Part shown: positions 26,463 through 34,174 of the stretch, in pieces
How positions within the stretch are numbered: position 1 is the stretch's first letter
How the letters are laid out: each line of letters opens with the position of its first letter
Origin: Kordiimonadaceae bacterium
GTDB lineage: Bacteria > Pseudomonadota > Alphaproteobacteria > Sphingomonadales > Emcibacteraceae
Direction of reading: 5' to 3'
Assembly (NCBI GenBank): GCA_024236295.1
Contig: JACKKT010000004.1
Coordinates: 124,001 to 188,000, forward strand
DNA length: 64,000 nt
The notes under the pieces: model-generated
The model's input: the letters and a program-made list of their open reading frames with translations, nothing else
Databases searched by the model: none
What the model was told of the DNA's origin: nothing
Program-made: the position numbers and the translations under genes

Positions 26463-27749
26463 TTAATGATCCGCGATAACTTTATAAACAGTCTCTAATG
26501 CTTTATCCAAACCGGCTTTGTAGTCCGACCAGGTGGTAATGACCTCAATGTCCGGGATTATGCCAGTTGAATTTTTATCCTGCAGGCGAAAAAATCTTTT
26601 GGAATAGGTAACCAATAATCCAGAGGAAGGAAGCGTGAAACTTCCCATATCCTGGGGGCCGTTTGGGTTGCCGCCTGTTGGCTCACCCACAATAGTTGCG
26701 TTTAAAAGTTGCCGGTATTGAGCGGTGTTTACAGCGGCAGCGGAAAATGTCTTACGATTGGTCAAGACAAATACGCCTTTCTTCCAGTCAATCATATCAA
26801 TTGTGTTCAGATAGGATGCCAGCACAAGCCCAATAAACAGATCGCCCCCGTAATTATCCCTCATATCAATGATAAGGTTTCTGGTTTCTGTCTTGGAAAT
26901 TTTTTCCAAAAGATTTTGCGCGAAATTATTCATTTGCTCAAAAGAGGGATATTTTACAAATTTTATATAGACAGCATTTTTATCCGGCAAAAATGAAAAC
27001 CATAAACTATCAAGCCCGGCGGTGTCCTGGTCGCTTTTTTGGGATAATTTCAGGCTCATTTTCTGATAGGCGGATTGTTCAATATTTTTTTCCAGGTCAG
27101 CCTTAATCTCAATCGTGGAAATAGTATTATCATCCTTTTGCAGGGTAAAACTTGCATCGCCAATGGTTTCGGTAATGCCCAAAGCATTTAAAATCTCTGC
27201 TATCATCATATAGCTTGAGGTTCGGGTCAGACCGGAAAATTTATTTTCCGTGAAGGGGGTGATAGCTGACACTTCCGCAATAATTCGCTCCATTGGTGTG
27301 TCATTGATTGAAAGAATTTTTTGCCCCAGTAAGTTAACATATTTTTCCACTGCCCCCACAATTCTGATGTCACCGTTAAAGTTAATCACTTCGATGGGAA
27401 AGCGGTGTAATTCACTGTTCCATAGCGGAACTGCCGTATGACCATCACCTATGCCGCCACCGATATCATGGGTAAGACGCATTAGCTCGACGGTTACCTG
27501 GAAGTCAGTGAGGTTTGATGCATTTTTTTTAAGCGTGTCAAATCTTTGATCAAACTCCTCTTTGTTAAGATGGTGATAAAGATCAATATGATTTTTTTCC
27601 AAACTTTCGCGGTAAACGTCCAAATCCGTCGACCAGTCATACGCGTATGCATTTGTGCCCACCAGAATGCTCAAAATGGCTGTGATCATTGATGACATTA
27701 TTTTTCCCGACATATTTGCTTTCCATTTTTTCATTATACTTCTGGACAT
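26463..27749 (-). CDS. S41-family serine peptidase, exported
   Basis: A 428-residue protein with a signal peptide (MSSMITAILSILVGTNAYA, preceded by several possible starts at 27749, 27734 and later). The C-terminal S41 (tail-specific protease-like) domain has IDMRDNYGGD, then TNRKTFSAAAVNTA with the nucleophile serine, and GEPTGGNPNGPQD. No clear PDZ domain is seen between them. Members cut C-terminal peptides in the periplasm or degrade exogenous peptides. The first ATG is used, but the weak AAAGAAA upstream site leaves the start uncertain. It is downstream of the tRNA-Arg gene on the same strand. Confidence 0.82.
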   Translation of the reverse strand: MSRSIMKKWKANMSGKIMSSMITAILSILVGTNAYAYDWSTDLDVYRESLEKNHIDLYHHLNKEEFDQRFDTLKKNASNLTDFQVTVELMRLTHDIGGGIGDGHTAVPLWNSELHRFPIEVINFNGDIRIVGAVEKYVNLLGQKILSINDTPMERIIAEVSAITPFTENKFSGLTRTSSYMMIAEILNALGITETIGDASFTLQKDDNTISTIEIKADLEKNIEQSAYQKMSLKLSQKSDQDTAGLDSLWFSFLPDKNAVYIKFVKYPSFEQMNNFAQNLLEKISKTETRNLIIDMRDNYGGDLFIGLVLASYLNTIDMIDWKKGVFVLTNRKTFSAAAVNTAQYRQLLNATIVGEPTGGNPNGPQDMGSFTLPSSGLLVTYSKRFFRLQDKNSTGIIPDIEVITTWSDYKAGLDKALETVYKVIADH

Positions 27750-27933
27750 GGTGGTTTTTTCTTTCGGTCTGTTAAAATGATGCTTTTAACAGCAAATTAT
27801 ATGCCAATAAAAAAAGTTAATATAATCAATATTTTAACAAATTACGTTCCGTGTTTAATTAGCCGAATTGTTCGCTAACGGACAGTATTGTTCATATTCG
27901 GACAACTTAGAAGAAAAGCAGCCGTTAAAACAA

Positions 27934-27956
27934 AAGGCCGCGATTGGCGCGGCCTT
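27934..27956 (-). terminator. intrinsic terminator downstream of tRNA-Arg
   Basis: A perfect 9-bp stem (AAGGCCGCG / CGCGGCCTT) with a 5-base loop lies 6 bases beyond the CCA end of the tRNA. Read on the minus strand it is followed by TTGTTTT. This is the expected place for rho-independent termination of the tRNA transcript. Confidence 0.75.
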
Positions 27957-27962
27957 AAATTT

Positions 27963-28039
27963 TGGTGATCCCGACTGGACTCGAACCAGTGGCCTCAAGA
28001 TTAGGAATCTTGCGCTCTATCCACCTGAGCTACGGGACC
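27963..28039 (-). tRNA. tRNA-Arg (anticodon CCT)
   Basis: The minus strand folds as a 77-base tRNA with encoded CCA: a 7-bp acceptor stem (GGTCCCG with CGGGATC, one G-T pair), a D-arm (GCTCAGGTGGATAGAGC), an anticodon stem CAAGA/TCTTG around the loop TTCCTAA, and a T-arm with GGTTCGAGTCC. Anticodon CCT reads AGG arginine codons. The sequence from the anticodon loop to the 5' end, and the promoter side beyond, is repeated at 43925-44195. The tRNA gene is thus the left border of an apparent genomic island. Confidence 0.93.
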
Positions 28040-28269
28040 ACGCAGGGCACTAAGTAGCACAGGGGATATTTGACTGCAATAGCCTTAAAGCTCGTTGTCA
28101 TAAAGAATGCCGACGGTGCCTTCGCGCCTTGGGTCAGCACCCCCCTGAAGGGTACCATCCTTCAGTTTCAGCACGGCACTCAGGCCTGATATTTCCCCTT
28201 CGGATTCGAACACATCCAGACCGTAATCGCGAAGAGCCTGAATAATTTCGGGCTTGGCGCGGTTTTTCT
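27999..28269. repeat. left copy of a 271-bp direct repeat bounding the island
   Basis: Matches 43925-44195 base for base at constant offset 15,926 with two substitutions that I can see (GGGTCAGC/GGATCAGC and TTCAGCACG/TTCAGTACG). It begins at GATTAGGAATC in the tRNA anticodon loop, runs through the 5' half of the tRNA, its upstream region and the last 185 bases of ggt, and ends at the junction with integrase sequence. Confidence 0.92.
28085..28269 (-). pseudogene. 3' fragment of ggt (gamma-glutamyltranspeptidase)
   Basis: Within the left repeat, the last 185 bases of ggt (including its stop) are present in the same orientation as in the intact gene at 44011-45792. The fragment lacks a start and any catalytic residue; it reads into integrase sequence at 28270. 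It shows that the island boundary copied or captured flanking chromosomal DNA. Confidence 0.88.
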
Positions 28270-28857
28270 TGGCTTTGGGGCGGGAAACCTCACTGCGTCC
28301 ACGGGATTAGAACCCAGAGTTTCATCAATACGTCTGGCGGTATTAATAACAGCCCTCATGGTTCTCATCACGCCCGAGGCAGTGGTCTGGCCATTATTGG
28401 TCTGTAAACGCTTATAAAGATCTCTGATATCATTTCTGGAAATATTAGCGATAGCCCGGTTGCGAAGTGGCTTAAGGTAATAATCGATATGATACCGATA
28501 AGATTTTTCAGTTGCAGGTCTGAGTTCTCGTTCTGCAATATGGGTCTCATATGCCATGCCTAATGTAATGCCGGTTTCTTCGGGTTTTGAAGTGGGGTCA
28601 ATACCCGACTGAATTGTGCTCATTAGCTGCCTGGCCTGACGGCGAGCTTCCCTTAAGCCCATTCTATCCACCCGGTCCACTTTTATCCTGACCGTCCTGA
28701 TATGGCGGCCATTTTTGCGGACATCACCCTGTACTGAATATGTCTTTGTGGTCTTGTGACATATTACCATAAGTCCTTTGACTATTTCGTCGCGGTATAT
28801 CCCGCTGCCGAGCGGCAAATCTCTTATTCTTGCTTCTGTTAGATTTAAAGTTGTCAT
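28270..28857 (-). pseudogene. truncated tyrosine recombinase (P4-type integrase)
   Basis: About 196 residues from ATG 28857: an N-terminal arm-binding domain (TEARIRDLPLGSG, GLMVICHKTTKTYSVQ) and a SAM-like core-binding domain (AYETHIAERELRPATEKSYRYHI). Integrases of this type are around 400 residues; the whole catalytic domain with its R..HxxR..Y residues is missing. At 28269/28270 the frame runs into antisense-shifted ggt sequence, where a shared AGAAAAACC may be the microhomology of the rearrangement. It would have mediated integration at the tRNA. Confidence 0.85.
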
Positions 28858-29165
28858 AATAATTTTCTCACTAAATAATACTGCTGAACGAGCTGAAATT
28901 TTATATCCTCTGATTAGTCGCAACATGTGAAGATAGGCTTATTATGTGCAGATTATTGATGACCGCGAACCGTTATTTGTTAGCTTATTTCATATTTGTT
29001 TTAAGCTTATTGGTTTCCTGAAAAATATATTTTGTTAGTCCTATTTGATCAATAAAGGCAAATTAATGTTTATCAGACTGGACGAATCATTTAGCCTGTT
29101 AACACTTAATTAACCATAATCATAATGGTTTGAGGTTAGGCTGAAAATAATTTGGGGGAAAGATA
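28858..29165. other. 308-base AT-rich intergenic region between integrase remnant and secretion genes
   Basis: Divergent promoter region, rich in T/A runs. No coding region. GGGGGAAA just before 29166 is the ribosome site of the secretion ATPase. No clear -35/-10 pair can be defended. Confidence 0.6.
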
Positions 29166-31412
29166 TTGTCTGATACTATTGAGGAAAATAAGCCTCAATC
29201 AGCTGGAAATTTTGAACAACCGCAAATTGATACGGGCCTGTCCTGTCTTGTGACGTTGCTGCGTTATCTGGGCAAAGCGGCCGAGCCGGAACAGATCCGT
29301 CATCAAAGTGGTAAGGGCGGGCTTCCTTTTGAGGTTGATGATATTTTACGCGCCTGTAAACAGGTGGAAGTGAAGGCACGTTCCAAAAAAGCAGACTGGA
29401 AAAAACTTTCTAAAATGCCATTACCGGCAATGGGGAAGGCCAAGGACGGATCCTTTTTTATTATTGGTAAAATTGCCTCCAATGATAACACCCCAAAAAA
29501 TAAAGCTTCTGAAGATCCTTCGGAGCAAGAGGAAAAAGTTCTGGTCCAATCCCCTCTGACCAATAAACCGGAAGTTCTGAGCAAGGAACAGTTTCTGGAA
29601 ATCTGGGACGGGGAAGTGATCCTGGTGACCACACGTGCCATGCTGGTGGGCGCTCTTCGTAAATTTGATGTGACCTGGTTTATTCCGGCGATCGTCAAAT
29701 ACAGAAAAATTCTTTATGAAGTGCTGCTGGCCTCCTTTTTTCTTCAGCTGTTTGCACTAATGACGCCTATGTTCTTTCAGGTGGTGATTGACAAGGTCCT
29801 GGTTCATAAGGGACTAACCACACTGGATGTGATGATTATGGCACTGGTGGTTGTCTCTATATTTGAGGTGGTGGTCGGCGGGCTTCGGACTTATGTGTTC
29901 AGTCATACCACGAATAGGGTTGATGTGGAGCTGGGGGCCAAACTGTTTCGCCACCTCCTTGCATTACCGCTTAGCTATTTTGAAAGCCGGCGTGTGGGGG
30001 ACAGTGTGGCTAGAGTGCGGGAGCTGGATACTATCCGGGAGTTTCTGACCTCTTCTTCTGTGACACTTCTTATCGATGTATTATTCACATTCGTCTTTCT
30101 GGCGGTGATGTATCTTTATAGCCCGACTTTGTTGGTGGTGGTGCTGATCTCGCTACCCTGTTATATTCTGGTGTCGATCATTGTCACCCCGCTTCTTCGA
30201 GCAAGACTGGAAGAGAAGTTTCAGCGCGGGGCAAAGAACCAGGCGTTTTTGGTGGAGAGTGTCACTGGTGTCCAGACCCTGAAAGCGATGGCGATTGAGC
30301 CGCAAATGCAGCGGGAGTGGGAACAAAATCTGGCCGGCTATGTTCATAGCAGCTTCAGGGCAGGTATGCTTGGGAATGTGGGTTCGCAAATCGTTCAGTT
30401 TATCAATAAAGTGACGATAGCGGTCACGCTTTTCTGGGGGGCTACTCTGGTTATTGAAGGTGACCTGACGGTGGGACAGTTGGTTGCTTTTAATATGCTG
30501 GCAAGCCGGGTCAGTGGCCCGGTTCTGAGGCTCGCCCAAATGTGGCAGGATTTTCAGCAGGCAAGGATAAGCCTGGAGCGTCTCGGGGACATTCTGAACA
30601 GCCCGGCGGAACCCAGTTATAATCCAAACAGGACGACACTGCCGGATATAAAAGGAAAAGTAGAATTTGATTGTGTAACCTTTAGATATCGTCCGGATGC
30701 TCCGGAAGTGCTGCGCAGGATATCAATCAACATTCCGGAAGGCCAGATGATCGGTATTGTCGGGCCGTCAGGGTCCGGGAAAAGTACCCTGACCAAACTG
30801 GTTCAACGACTTTATGTCCCGGAAAGCGGACGTGTACTGGTTGACGGTGTTGATCTGGCCATGGTTGACCCAGCCTGGCTCCGCCGTCAGGTCGGGGTGG
30901 TGTTGCAGGAAAATCTCCTCTTTAATAAATCCGTGCGGGAAAATATTGCGCTGGCCGATCCTACTGTCAGTATGGAGCGGGTGATTGCGGCGGCAAAGAT
31001 GGCCGGGGCCCATGACTTTATTCTGGAGCTGCCGGAAGGATATGATACCCATATTGATGAGAGGGGGGCAAACCTCAGTGGCGGGCAGCGGCAGCGCATC
31101 GCCATAGCCAGAGCCTTGATCACCAATCCAAGAATACTTATTCTTGATGAAGCCACCAGTGCCCTTGATGCAGAAAGTGAGGAGATTATTCAAACCAATC
31201 TGGAACTGATCGCCAGAGGCAGAACCGTGATCATCATCGCTCATCGTCTGTCGGCAATAAAACAGGCGGACAGGATTATTACCGTTGAACGCGGAGAAAT
31301 CACCGAGGATGGAACCCATGCAGAGTTGATGGCAAAAAATGGCCGTTATGCCAGTCTATATAATAAACAGATGAAAGCGGCAACCGTTGGTGATGTTGAG
31401 GCCGCAGAATGA
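29166..31412 (+). CDS. type I secretion ABC transporter with C39-like domain (HlyB/PrtD type)
   Basis: A 748-residue exporter. Residues about 15-150 form a C39-peptidase-like domain; the catalytic cysteine position is Thr23 (DTGLSCLVTLLRYLG), so it is a non-cleaving substrate-docking domain as in HlyB. Six TM helices follow (about 175-470), then a nucleotide-binding domain with GPSGSGKST, the Q-loop VLQENLLFNKSVREN, LSGGQRQR, ILILDEATSALD and AHRL. It powers export of C-terminally tagged RTX proteins without a periplasmic intermediate. Start is TTG 29166 behind GGGGGAAA. It pairs with the adaptor 93 bases downstream; the likely cargo is the giant RTX protein at 34175. Confidence 0.92.
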   Translation: MSDTIEENKPQSAGNFEQPQIDTGLSCLVTLLRYLGKAAEPEQIRHQSGKGGLPFEVDDILRACKQVEVKARSKKADWKKLSKMPLPAMGKAKDGSFFIIGKIASNDNTPKNKASEDPSEQEEKVLVQSPLTNKPEVLSKEQFLEIWDGEVILVTTRAMLVGALRKFDVTWFIPAIVKYRKILYEVLLASFFLQLFALMTPMFFQVVIDKVLVHKGLTTLDVMIMALVVVSIFEVVVGGLRTYVFSHTTNRVDVELGAKLFRHLLALPLSYFESRRVGDSVARVRELDTIREFLTSSSVTLLIDVLFTFVFLAVMYLYSPTLLVVVLISLPCYILVSIIVTPLLRARLEEKFQRGAKNQAFLVESVTGVQTLKAMAIEPQMQREWEQNLAGYVHSSFRAGMLGNVGSQIVQFINKVTIAVTLFWGATLVIEGDLTVGQLVAFNMLASRVSGPVLRLAQMWQDFQQARISLERLGDILNSPAEPSYNPNRTTLPDIKGKVEFDCVTFRYRPDAPEVLRRISINIPEGQMIGIVGPSGSGKSTLTKLVQRLYVPESGRVLVDGVDLAMVDPAWLRRQVGVVLQENLLFNKSVRENIALADPTVSMERVIAAAKMAGAHDFILELPEGYDTHIDERGANLSGGQRQRIAIARALITNPRILILDEATSALDAESEEIIQTNLELIARGRTVIIIAHRLSAIKQADRIITVERGEITEDGTHAELMAKNGRYASLYNKQMKAATVGDVEAAE

Positions 31413-31505
31413 ATAGATTTGGCTTAATAAATGAAGTTGCAACCTTGAGCGCGGTCCATGGGATATTTTTGAGTGTGCCGGGATCAAAATTAAGGAGCCA
31501 GAGTG

Positions 31506-32903
31506 ATGTTTGACGGACTTATGCATCATGTTGACGTCTGGAAGGAAAGCTACCGTCAGCAAATAGAAAAAGAAAAAAAGAAGTTCGTCGTTGAAGAAGC
31601 CGACTTTCTGCCCGCTGCTCTCGAAATCCTGGAAAAACCGGCGTCACCGGTTGGGCGCGGTATGATGCTCCTGATCATCCTGTTTTTTACCATTGCCCTT
31701 ATCTGGTCAATTTTTGGCCGGGTTGATGAGGTGGCCTCAGCGCAGGGTAAGGTCACACCCCTAGGAGACATAAAAGTGATCCAGCCGGCCCAGCTTGGTG
31801 TGGTTAGAAATATACTGGTCAGTGACGGTCAGGCGGTCCAGGCTGGGGAAAGCCTGATTGAACTGGATACCACCATATCCCTTGCTGACGAGCAGCGCGC
31901 AAGACGGGAGCTGCAAATCGCCCGGGTGGCCAAAGCCAAGAATGAAGCGATCCTGCTTGGTCTTGAAGGGAAAGACCCTGTTTTCAAAGCACCGGATGGG
32001 GTATCGGAAACCGTCGCCCATATGCAGCAGCTTCTAATCCAAAGCGAGCTTGATGAATATAATGCGGCGGTCGAAACATACCGCCAGCAAAAGATAGAGA
32101 AGGAAGCCGATGAAAAAGTGGTTCTTCAGGAAATCACCAAGCTCGAGCAGACATTGCCCCTCCTCCGGGAGCAGATCAATGCTCGGGCCGAACTTCTGGA
32201 AAAGGGACTGACACCAAGGTTTCAGTATCTTGAATATCAGGAGCGGCTGGTGGGGCAGGAACGGGACCTTGATATTCAGCGGGATCAATTGACCAAGGTC
32301 AGGGCCTCAATCAACGGGGCAGATAAACAGATTAATCAGGTGACACAGGAATTTCTTAAAAATACCTATACCGGCCTTGCCGAGGCGGAAGATCAGATTG
32401 TCGCCCTGACCCAGGAGCTGACCAAAGCCAGCAAGGTGCAGGAGCTGCAGATCCTCCGCGCGCCGGTGGAAGGGGTTATTCAGCAATTGGCCGTCCATAC
32501 CATTGGCGGGGTGGTACAGGCGGGGGACCCGTTAATGGTTGTGGTGCCAAAGGAAAGAAACCTGATCGTGGATGCCAATATATTAAATAAGGATATTGGC
32601 TTTGTCACGGTCGGGCAGGAGGTAGAGGTTAAATTTGAGGCCTTCCCCTTTACCAAATATGGTGTGATCCATGGAGAGGTTCTTCATATTGCGCAGAATG
32701 CGGTTGCCGATGAAAATCTCGGTCTGATTTATCCGGTTCGGGTCAGTCTCGAGAAATCAGCTATTATGGTCAATGGCAAGGCGGTTAATATCGCCCCGGG
32801 TATGGCGGTAACGGCAGAGGTCAAGACCAGCAAACGAAGGCTTATTGAGTTCCTTCTTTCGCCGCTTTTAAGGTACAAGGATGAGAGTTTAAGGGAGAGG
32901 TGA
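31506..32903 (+). CDS. type I secretion membrane-fusion protein (HlyD-like)
   Basis: A 465-residue adaptor. A cytoplasmic N-terminus of about 55 residues with KKKFVVEEADFLPAALEILEKP is typical of HlyD adaptors, followed by one TM helix (MMLLIILFFTIALIWSIFG), a lipoyl half-motif, a long coiled coil (about 130-320, rich in Glu, Gln, Lys), the second lipoyl half (RAPVEGVIQQLAVHTIGG) and a C-terminal beta-domain. It spans the periplasm between the ABC exporter and a TolC-type channel, which is not encoded here. Start is ATG 31506 with AAGGAG 7 bases before; the in-frame GTG at 31503 is less likely. Confidence 0.92.
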   Translation: MFDGLMHHVDVWKESYRQQIEKEKKKFVVEEADFLPAALEILEKPASPVGRGMMLLIILFFTIALIWSIFGRVDEVASAQGKVTPLGDIKVIQPAQLGVVRNILVSDGQAVQAGESLIELDTTISLADEQRARRELQIARVAKAKNEAILLGLEGKDPVFKAPDGVSETVAHMQQLLIQSELDEYNAAVETYRQQKIEKEADEKVVLQEITKLEQTLPLLREQINARAELLEKGLTPRFQYLEYQERLVGQERDLDIQRDQLTKVRASINGADKQINQVTQEFLKNTYTGLAEAEDQIVALTQELTKASKVQELQILRAPVEGVIQQLAVHTIGGVVQAGDPLMVVVPKERNLIVDANILNKDIGFVTVGQEVEVKFEAFPFTKYGVIHGEVLHIAQNAVADENLGLIYPVRVSLEKSAIMVNGKAVNIAPGMAVTAEVKTSKRRLIEFLLSPLLRYKDESLRER

Positions 32904-33261
32904 TCAAAAGGAGTTTTATAAAATATTCTACCTGAGATTGATTTGTGATTCTTGTTAAAACTTTATAAATTATATGATATATTTGATCGACATATCTTTC
33001 ACAATCTAAATTGAAATGTAACTTATTGTAAAATAAAGTTTTTTAATATTTTCATAAAAAAATATTTTTTAAATCTAATAAAGGTCTTAAATGTTTTTTT
33101 GGAAATATTATAATCTGCCATTTTTCTGTCATATCATTAAAAATTTATTACACCTAAAAATAGTACTTGACGGGCCATTATATATGGTTAATAAATATGG
33201 TTAACAAGATGCTAAAATACAATTCATCAAATTAGTCAACAAATTTCCTTGGGGGAAAATT
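32904..33261. other. 358-base very AT-rich intergenic region upstream of the small secretion-island genes
   Basis: No coding region. It has long A/T runs, a tandem 10-base direct repeat ATATGGTTAA (33182 and 33195) and the promoter candidate listed next. GGGGGAAA at its end is the ribosome site for the 44-residue gene. Confidence 0.6.
33167..33194 (+). promoter_or_regulatory. candidate promoter for the small genes and giant RTX protein
   Basis: TTGACG (33167-33172), 16 bases, then TAATAA (33189-33194). The direct repeat ATATGGTTAA overlaps the -10 region and could bind a regulator. It lies about 70 bases before the 44-residue gene. By-eye evidence only. Confidence 0.35.
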
Positions 33262-33396
33262 ATGAAACTCACTTCACATAAGAATTATATGCAAAATAAA
33301 TCAAATGGGGTTGTTTTATTTAATGATAACTTGGTGAATAAAATTCTGTATTTTAATAAAACTTTAGTATTTAGTTATTCTCTTGAAAGAATTTAA
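33262..33396 (+). CDS. putative 44-residue protein of the secretion island
   Basis: A short ATG-initiated frame of 44 codons behind GGGGGAAA at ideal spacing, the same ribosome site that precedes the secretion ATPase and the giant RTX gene. Composition is polar and basic at first (KLTSHKNY, KSNGV), then mildly hydrophobic (LVNKILYFNKTLVFSYSL); no signal peptide or known domain. It could be a small accessory or leader peptide of the locus. The strong ribosome site is the main argument for it being real. Confidence 0.45.
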   Translation: MKLTSHKNYMQNKSNGVVLFNDNLVNKILYFNKTLVFSYSLERI

Positions 33397-33458
33397 TCTT
33401 ACCTTGAGGTCTCCATATTAAGATATTTTACTTAATTTAGAGATAAAGGAGGTTTTAA

Positions 33459-34139
33459 TTGAGCTGGATTTACCATATCAGGCAACTTTTGTTTTTTTTA
33501 ACTGTAATATTAGTATCAAACAAAATGAGTGAAGCGATGAGTTTCAATATTATCACTAGTGATAATAATTTCGGAGAAAGAATAATTGAATATAGTGGGA
33601 TAGAAGATCCTTTCTATGAAGGGATTAAACATGTTCAGATTGATGTTATAAAATTCCAGAGTGCTGCTAGAAATAGAGCTAGATCAACTAGTATAATAGA
33701 GAATATAATTAAAGAATTAAAACATCAGATAATAGATAAAAATAGTGAAGTTAAGGTGCAGAGTTTAGCAAAAAGCTCAATTTTTTTTCCTGAAGGTGTG
33801 AACAAAAATTCATTGCATGGTGAAGCCTCAACAAACCTCAGGAAAATGCAAAAGGCAGACAAAAATAGATTGTTGGTCAGAATAGAACTAAGGATTGATG
33901 ATAAGCAAGAAGCTCCCATAGTTATTTTGCGCATGCGTCGTGGAGATGAACTTAGGGAAATTGAATTGCCTAAAGATGATTTGGGCTACGCAAGTCATTA
34001 TGGATTTAAGGAGTGCAAATTCCAACAATTTCAGGATGTAAATAAATACACCCTTTGCCTACTTGGCTTTAGAATTTTTAAGATTGCTAGTGCAATAAAT
34101 TCAAATATGAACAAGAGACGAATCAAAATAGTAGAGTAG
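33459..34139 (+). CDS. unrecognised exported protein preceding the giant RTX protease
   Basis: A 226-residue protein not recognised as any family. It starts with TTG 33459 behind an almost perfect AAAGGAGG ribosome site. A signal-peptide-like N-terminus (IRQLLFFLTVILVSNKMSEA) is followed by a mixed alpha/beta, Lys/Arg-rich body, with two cysteines near the C-terminus (KECKFQ and YTLCLLGF) that could be disulfide-bonded. It lies 35 bases upstream of the giant metalloprotease gene, so it is likely co-expressed and may be a periplasmic inhibitor, chaperone or immunity-type partner. It is longer than the classic serralysin inhibitors (about 125 residues) and no resemblance is evident. Confidence 0.75.
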   Translation: MSWIYHIRQLLFFLTVILVSNKMSEAMSFNIITSDNNFGERIIEYSGIEDPFYEGIKHVQIDVIKFQSAARNRARSTSIIENIIKELKHQIIDKNSEVKVQSLAKSSIFFPEGVNKNSLHGEASTNLRKMQKADKNRLLVRIELRIDDKQEAPIVILRMRRGDELREIELPKDDLGYASHYGFKECKFQQFQDVNKYTLCLLGFRIFKIASAINSNMNKRRIKIVE

Positions 34140-34174
34140 ATAAATATATATTCCAAAAACATATTGGGGGAAAA

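Noticed and set aside
28180..28926. Complete integrase of 248 residues
   Set aside because: The last 28 or so residues come from ggt sequence in another frame and the catalytic domain is absent, so it is treated as a remnant.
29166..29620. Active C39 bacteriocin-processing peptidase domain
   Set aside because: The catalytic cysteine position is threonine, so a non-cleaving HlyB-type docking domain is more likely.
30768..31319. 183-residue minus-strand open frame
   Set aside because: Antisense to the nucleotide-binding domain of the secretion ATPase, with no independent support.
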